DNA of 64,000 nt from Malachius bipustulatus (lineage: Eukaryota > Arthropoda > Insecta > Coleoptera > Melyridae): the NCBI GenBank assembly GCA_910589415.1, contig OU342630.1:24399867-24463866 (forward strand), given 5' to 3'. Each line of letters starts with the position of its first letter. Position 1 is the stretch's first letter. Of the stretch, positions 56,963-64,000 are shown in pieces. A program made the translations under genes and the position numbers. The notes under the pieces are model-generated. The model was not told where the DNA came from and did no database searches. It saw only the letters and a program-made list of their open reading frames with translations.

Positions 56963-57896
56963 CTCCTAACAGCATCTGCTGGGGAAATTCTCGAACTGTA
57001 GTAAACTATTAATTGTGAATTTTATGTCATTTCAATACGGCTTGGATAGTATGTTAAACCCAAGTCGCTTCCGAATGAATAAGACTTTCGTGAATAAGAC
57101 TTAAAAATATCCCAGGATGTTAACTTAACATCTTCATCTTTATCACTCACTTGTCATGAGATTGTATCAAATATCAAGAGATTTCACTATTCATATATGC
57201 AAAAAATTCGATTCTATTCGTTGATATTTTGATAAAATGACAAAAACGGAAAAACAATAATAATTGAGCAAAGCTTTCTGGGGATAGTCTCAAAACCAAA
57301 TTTTTGTTAAATCGGAAGCCATGTATATTATTACATTTTTATATTGTCTGAAGATAAAAAAAGACAAAAAAATTGTCTAAAGCCAATTTAAACCGAAAAC
57401 TGCACAAGATATCGGAAAACTCATGTATAATCTTGCTGTGTAGTTGAAATGTATATACTTGCACACAGAATGGTGAATAATCTGCAGTTAGAAAATTATT
57501 AATTAAAATTAAAATTAATAATTATCAACAATGGTGAACAGATAACTTATATATAAGTCACCTGGTATACTAATTATTGTGAAGCGACATGAGCGATGTT
57601 CAATAAATTTTACTCGTAATAATTGATAATATTTTAGCTTGTACCATGATGTTTTCTTAACCTAACAAAACAAAACAGTAGCAGTGATTTCTTATTCACG
57701 AAGTTTGCTTCGATGATCATTAGATGATTATTAGATTATTAAAAGATGTAAAAGATGATCTTGTAGGTATTATTAATTTATGTTGAAGCAAAAATATCTA
57801 GGACGCTCAGATTATATTGTAAACACTGAAATAATGATATTCTAATTTTACTGGTTAATATTATCAAATGATTAAAACATACTTCTCTTGTTGCAG
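56963..57896. other. scrt intron, last part, with splice acceptor
   Basis: AT-rich, ending in the acceptor CTTCTCTTGTTGCAG at 57882-57896. No other feature recognised. Confidence 0.6.
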
Positions 57897-59008
57897 GATA
57901 TCTTCACGAAATCTCTTCTTCAAACTACTCAACTTCTTTCAATGATCCTCTTCCTCCTCAACAACGCTCCTACACCACATTGCAAACTGTCGTCGCTAAA
58001 CAAGAACCTCTTGAATATACACCTCCTCCTCCTCCTCCTCCACAAAGAAATCGTAAATCTCTTTCAATGACATACACCAGCACTGGTGCGGCACTTTCCT
58101 TGCCGCCCAAGAAGAAGGACATCTACCGCCCATATTCATTAGATGACAAACCTGTCATCATTCCTTCTCCTCCTATTCGAGTAAGGGCAGAGGAAGACCT
58201 ACACGCTGCGCATGCCATCTTGGATCTCAGTACATCTACAACTGTGTTTATTACACAACCTACACCTCAGCTAGTGCAACCAGAGTCTCAAATGATCGAA
58301 AACAACGACATGAACCAGGAGAATATCCATCCCAACCCAGTGGCTATTCATTCGCCCGGATACAAGAGTGGTAAGACTGTCGCTTACACTTACGAGGCAT
58401 TTTTCGTCAGTGACGGTCGCTCAAAGAAAAAATCAAACCCCGATGATCCCAGCAATATAACACCAAAAGTTGTAATCAACGATAAACCTAAATATACTTG
58501 TAGTGAATGTGGAAAGCAATACGCCACATCCAGCAACTTGTCTAGGCACAAACAGACTCACAGGAGTCTGGATTCGCAAGCAGCAAAAAAATGTATAACA
58601 TGCGGTAAAGCTTACGTCAGTATGCCGGCTTTGGCAATGCATGTGTTGACGCACAAGTTGGCACATAGATGCGGCGTTTGCGGTAAACAGTTCTCGCGGC
58701 CGTGGCTACTTCAAGGGCATCTCAGATCGCACACGGGAGAGAAGCCCTACGGCTGCGCACACTGCGGGAAAGCTTTCGCCGATCGCTCGAATCTGAGAGC
58801 GCACATGCAAACTCATTCTGTCGATAAAAATTTTGAATGTCCTCGTTGTCATAAAACTTTCGCTTTGAAATCGTATTTGAACAAGCATTTGGAATCAGCG
58901 TGTTTGAAAGAGGAGACGTCGGGGGCATCGTCGGTCTGTGGGGAAGACGCCGGCGTCGGTGTTCCGCCGCTGGGCGAGAGGCCGCAGATGAGGGTTTTCG
59001 CGGGGTGA
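57897..59008 (+). CDS. scratch exon 2 (Scratch box and five zinc fingers), residues 76-445
   Basis: The acceptor leaves GA to complete codon 76, and the frame then runs without stop to TGA at 59006-59008. Features by residue: seven prolines at 118-124; EEDLHAAHAILDLS at about 174; the Scratch-type box YEAFFVSDGRSKKK from 241. Zinc fingers: ZF1 275-297, ZF2 307-328, ZF3 332-354, ZF4 360-382 (TGEKP linker before it) and ZF5 388-411, of C2HC type ending ESAC. Finger sequences such as YATSSNLSRHKQTHRSLDSQ are diagnostic of Scratch rather than Snail. The protein is a nuclear repressor of non-neural genes in neurons, binding CAGGTG E-boxes. DLS resembles a CtBP motif but lacks the proline. Confidence 0.95.
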
Positions 59009-59530
59009 ACGGGGAAACCGATCGGATACTGTTCTAGTCAGCATTCTAGTCCTTCCTGTAGTTGGTAAACGCGGCACGTCCTGGCGGCGTCTTCGGGCAC
59101 GTCACGCCGCCTAGATTAGCAATGATTTACAGGACTCGGTGGAAGAATTGTCTCCTCTATCATTGTATGCTAATGCGAGACGCCAAAGAGGAAGAGCATG
59201 ATCGACCTAGTACGTGGAGCAAGTTGTGTAGTCAATTCTTCTTCTCCGCCATGACAGCTATGTCATTCTAGTTAACAGTGTGAAGTAAAAGCAAAATTAT
59301 AGCAAAAATAAGTTTATATTATATATAGCAAGGGTATCAAGAGTCAATGAATATTGCCTGAAAAAAAAATAAGAAAAAATTATTATGTCTTGAAATAAAT
59401 GAGTTTAAGGAATTGATTTTTTGCAGCAAACATTTTTTGAGAATTTTTTAGAGACAAAAAAATGTTCTTCCACTGAGTCTTGTCTGTTGATTTTTATTGA
59501 ACAATAAATGATTTCCTATGTAAATATCCC
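59009..59530 (+). other. scrt 3' UTR, proximal part
   Basis: GC-richer for about 250 bp after the stop, then AT-rich. Candidate poly(A) signals AATAAA lie at 59394-59399 and 59503-59508. The true end may be further downstream. Confidence 0.5.
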
Positions 59531-62040
59531 TCCTAAAGAGTAAAAGAGGAAACCAACACATCGCAACACGTCCATTAGATTAGGATTAGTCGTAAGCGCT
59601 CTACATCTAATATAGAACACCACGAGTTGTAAATACAAAATAGAACCTGCCTCAGTATTCTAATAATTGGTCGTTGGCACTGTAGGTATAGATTATCAAT
59701 AAGAATAAGTAATGGTTTTGTTAATAACTGAATTCGGTATTCCAAATGTTCGTTCGCGAGCAGAAGCAAAGTTTCATGAACAACGAATATATGCAAATAA
59801 ATTAGCGAAATTATACATATTTAGATTAGGTGTGGATAAGTGAGATTATGTATTAATTATTATTACGAAGCGGCAAGAATACCGCAAGTCTAGTCGCAGC
59901 CTCTAGTCCCGTTTCGTTGTAACTCAAGCCATGACAGTTGTCATTCATATTTTATGCACAGTTGAGATAGGGTCCTATTTCTTTACCAGCAGATTAATAC
60001 ATAATTATCGTTGCAAATATACACTAACTGTATTATAAACATTGATTTTATTCTAATTTTCAATGTATTTAATGATGATTGAATAACACTTTTTATCAAT
60101 TTTACAAAAGTTATAAAATGACTTAATGCGTGGAAAAAAGTTACTTACATCTGTATTGAATTTTATTAATTATATAATATTATATTATACATATAAACGT
60201 ATTGTCGATCAAGAAATATAACGAGATGATCTAATTATCGAACAATTGTATATTTTATGACTTCAAAAATAGGTCAATAATCATAAAAGTGATGATGACA
60301 GAAATCATTTCGTTATATTTTCTGTTCAACTGTAATCACTCGTTCATATATGAAGCAATAATATAATTCCTAAAAACAAGTTTTTTGCTCAATTTTGTAT
60401 AAAATTTTTGTGACGCTGTATAAATTCTAGTCCCATTTATATTTATACATATTATATCTATTATAACGTAGTCAATTAGTTTTTTTTTTCTTTGGAGTGT
60501 GAAAAGTATGTTTAGAAATATGTTCCACTTACAATGAAAAATTATATAGCAGTACTTCGAAACATTCCGATATATTGTATATTATTATTATTATAGGTAC
60601 TAATGATATTGATCAACGAAACATTTAATAATGTTTTGACAGTATTTTTGCAAGCATATTATATTTATTATATATACAACATAGGTATAGGGCTTCATAA
60701 ATTTTGAATCTTCCTGAATTTTTTTAAAACGATAATAATTATAAATAAAATCTGTATGCACCTCTGTCTTCTAGAGGTAAAAATACTAATTTTTAAACAG
60801 ATCAGTAATTGCAATAAATGTTTCTATACTACGACTTAGCGAAAAGTTTTCGTCTTAATTTTTATCAAGGAATAAAATGACTTAGAACTCTTCAAGTTCT
60901 ACTTTGATTCTACTTTCGAAGCTAAAGTTTACTTTCATTTACATTTTTATTATACCCTAGCATGTCTGTACCTAATTAGAAACAGTTTAGGTAATTTACG
61001 AACTGCGTCCTTCTTTAAACAAAGTCAAACATTAATTTTCACAGTAATTTGTAAGCAAATATCTAGTTTTTGAGTAAGCGGTTTAAAAATACAAGTTGTT
61101 GAAATTTAAAATACAGCACTTGGAAAATTTAAATAGACTTGTAAACTAGGTACATAGTGTTATGCAGCGTTTGTTAGAAAATCAATTCACTATTTTCTTA
61201 TGAATATAATAATGATCTTATAATATGAATAATTGATTGATGTGAAAACGTCAGAGGCAAGTTAAAGTTTTAATTATGCCCTTTTTAGGAACACAGTTCT
61301 TCGAAGTGAAAATTAGGACATACAGTTTTTTTTTTCCACTGAAATATTTATATAATTTGTAACATGGAAGTTTTCAAACAAGTTGAAGACCCGAACTATT
61401 TATTATACCTAACTGTTAGATAAATAGTAATATATTTAGACCTTGCTATTTAAAATATTGATCAACTATATATAAGCGTGATGAAAGTTTGTATGGTAAA
61501 AATATAAAAAATGTTCAATATTTCTTGGAATAATAGGTCAATTGTGATGAATTAAGTGAAATATTTTATGCGCAAATTAACACGTAGTTATTAATATTTT
61601 AAATATTCGATTATTTTAGTCAATATTTTGTGCACATCTCTCAACCTAAACTGACATGAATTCAAAATACTAAAATCTTTTTTCAAAAAGCAAGTTTTTT
61701 GAAAAAATATAAAGTGCACTTTTGAAATTAAATTCCACTTAAACATAATGGAAAAATCAATACTTGCAGCACTTTTTGTAAAATTGCATGAAATAAATTG
61801 AAAAGAAGTTAGTACCTAACTGTTGAAAAAACTTGACCTTACTAATTATTTCACTTAATATACTTCGTTTGGCATTTTTAAAGTATAACAGCGTCATTTA
61901 CAAATTTATTATAATTCTGGGATATATTGTATATTTTGTATAATAGGTATTTTACCCTGCATCAATATTATGATAAATAATTTATAATTTACTACGAATA
62001 GTAGCTAATATAGGGCCAGTGCAATATGAGTAAGTAATAT
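59531..62040. other. AT-rich intergenic or distal 3' UTR
   Basis: No ORF above 73 codons, no repeat pairs recognised. It could belong to a long scrt 3' UTR or be intergenic. Confidence 0.4.
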
Positions 62041-62090
62041 AAAGTCAGTTTGAGCGCTGAGCCGAAAACGAGTGTGCATCTAGTCTTGTA
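62041..62090 (+). promoter_or_regulatory. Possible TATA-less core promoter
   Basis: GTCAGTTT fits an insect initiator, and GAGCCGAAAACGAG about 12-26 nt downstream resembles an MTE-type downstream element, though its spacing is shifted. No gene is visible downstream within the window. Confidence 0.2.
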
Positions 62091-64000
62091 GATTAGCGAT
62101 CTAGTCCGGGCCCGGTTATACGCGGTCGATAACTAAAGTTCGAAGCCAGACACCATGTCATTTTCTAGAATCTAGATATTCCTACTTAAATGGATCTCCA
62201 GTGATTTTTGTGTTCATTGACTTTTAGCGTTAGATTTATGAGCATTATTCTTTCTAAAGATGTTCAAGTTAAAAGCAATAAAATATCAAGATAATTGTTA
62301 ATATGGGAAAGAAAAAACTGTTACCTTTCAACATTATTTTTGTTTATTTTAATATTACTGGTATTATGTACATCTAAGTTACTATGACGTCCCGTGAAGT
62401 GTCTACATGGAACTAATGAGTTCAGTTAATTTCATCAGTAGATAATAATTATACTGTACATACTTTAGGCTAGTTGCATAAAGCTAAATCGCTAAACAAG
62501 CAATTATGTAACATTACGGCAATCGATAAAATCCTATGGTCGTGAGTACGTGAGTAATAATAATTAATATATGTGACTAAAATAAACGAGCGGCGTTATT
62601 TGACTCACCCCTTTTATAGTCCCAGTAGATACTCTACGCGACGTCATAGTGTATAAAATTTGCCTATAAATTTAAATTATGTATGATTTCAATTTCAATA
62701 ATTTTATTTTACTTATATTTACTACTTCACTAACATTAATATTGATCAACATAAATTTTAATATAATTTTGTAACCGCTAAAAAATATTTTTTTAGCACT
62801 TCGCATTCCAAGCTACTAATTGAAAGAATCTAACTACTTACCTAGATACTGACGATACCTAAAAATTGATTAATCTAATAAATTTTCAATCAGTCGCTAA
62901 TATGAGACAACGAATATTTTAAATATACAACGATTAATAAGTGCCATATAAAATTGTTATTGTTAATTATGTGAAAATAAAAATAACTTTGTTTACATTT
63001 AAAATGAAGAAGTATAGTTATAGTAATTATTATTATTCATGGCGTGAGGTGTCTGGCTACGAGGGAGGTTCGTTGTACAGTAAAACAGAAGCAAATTAAC
63101 GGGATATAGGGAGAGAAATGAGTAGAATAGAGTTGTTTTATTTCTATGTTAATATAGTTTATATTGAAATTCGTTGGCAATAAGTTCTGGGAGGATGCGC
63201 GAGCCCGTGACGTTCACGCCGTCCTTGAGGATAACAGTATCAGTCAATCTACGACAAGTGATATTTTTACACCATTATTTACACATGTAAAGCAAGCACT
63301 GAAGCACTGTCGGAGCAATTCAAGAAAAGTCTGAACGTGACAGATTACCTACCAAACTTTATCCTAGATATTTTATTCCAAGCAAAGGTCAATTATAATA
63401 ATTATAGTTAGATTTTCAATTATCAAAAAATATAGTAGAGTCTATTGAAGATAAATAGATTGTTAAATGTAGAATAATATTTTGAGAAATTTCTAAAACT
63501 TTCAGCGATTTACATTTATGCAAAATAATATAAAAATCGATATGTAATACCTACATGAATAGAGTGAAATACATTTCACTCGAACCTTTGACCTCATTTG
63601 AATATATGATAGTATGTCAATTAATACGACTACATAAATAAAATTAAAACTTTTATATTCATTATGAAATACGGTTTTTTGATGGGACAGAAAAAATAAA
63701 ATGAGCAGATATAATGATACAGAATGCATCAACAAAAAATAAAATTCTTAAGTGTCATGTCCTCATCCAGCAAATTTGTGTGTTCGAAATAAAGTGTTTC
63801 TCGTTTATTCGCGTGCGGTTTTGCTAGTTCGTTATTAGATGAGGCCGTGACTTATGACGGTGTTTAATTTTAATTTTAGTTGCACAAAATGTAAACTCAG
63901 CATCGCATCAATTTTAACACTGTCAGGTACTTTTATAGCGCAACACTAGTGTTTCTAAATGTTTCAGAAACACCTTGCACAATGTTACAAGACGTTAGGT
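62091..64000. other. AT-rich end of the window
   Basis: Isolated GC-richer patches at 62100-62160 and 63180-63235. AGCCAGACACC at 62144 and GGTGTCTGGCT at 63049 are inverted. No gene supported. Confidence 0.35.

Noticed and set aside
1..64000. CRISPR array, bacterial operons, rRNA
   Set aside because: No regularly spaced identical repeats with unique spacers, no ribosome-binding-site-driven gene arrays and no rRNA sequence. The window is eukaryotic.

Overview
The window is AT-rich eukaryotic DNA, about two thirds A+T by eye, and almost certainly from an insect. It holds one convincing host gene in a landscape of transposons and their relics. The gene is scratch (scrt), a neural transcriptional repressor of the Snail/Scratch zinc-finger family. 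Exon 1 carries the SNAG repression motif (30834-31059). Exon 2 carries the Scratch box and five zinc fingers (57897-59008). The splice phase joins them into a 445-residue protein across a 26.8-kb intron. Insect-type transposons (mariner, Tc1, RTE- and Jockey/CR1-like LINEs, DIRS, Harbinger, foldbacks) support the assignment. I cannot tell the insect order from sequence alone.

Layout. 1-5.4 kb: hairpin and foldback repeats. 5.4-8.9 kb: a decayed RTE-like LINE with a 12-bp target duplication, sitting beside an older LINE scrap. 9-11.8 kb: a foldback, then a GC-richer stretch with small unrecognised arginine-rich minus-strand ORFs. 11.85-17.17 kb: a structurally complete DIRS-type tyrosine-recombinase retrotransposon with open Gag-like, RT/RNase H and recombinase frames, 160-bp inverted terminal repeats and an internal complementary region. 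It interrupts the GC-richer stretch. 17.8-19.4 kb: three DNA transposons nested in one another. 19.9-29.6 kb: foldbacks, MITEs and fragments of two or more LINEs. 30.3-31.06 kb: scrt promoter, 5' leader and exon 1. 31.06-57.9 kb: scrt intron, with one GC-richer E-box-bearing islet near 36.2-36.6 kb and many relics (a DDE-type element with a Harbinger element inside it, Tc1, LINEs, and a mariner split by a LINE). 57.9-59.5 kb: scrt exon 2 and the start of its 3' UTR. 59.5-64 kb: AT-rich sequence with no gene I can support.

How it works together. Only scrt looks like a functioning host gene. The DIRS element is the only mobile element whose protein frames all look open. Everything else is dead or non-autonomous, but the nesting, target duplications and paralogous empty sites give a relative order of insertions.
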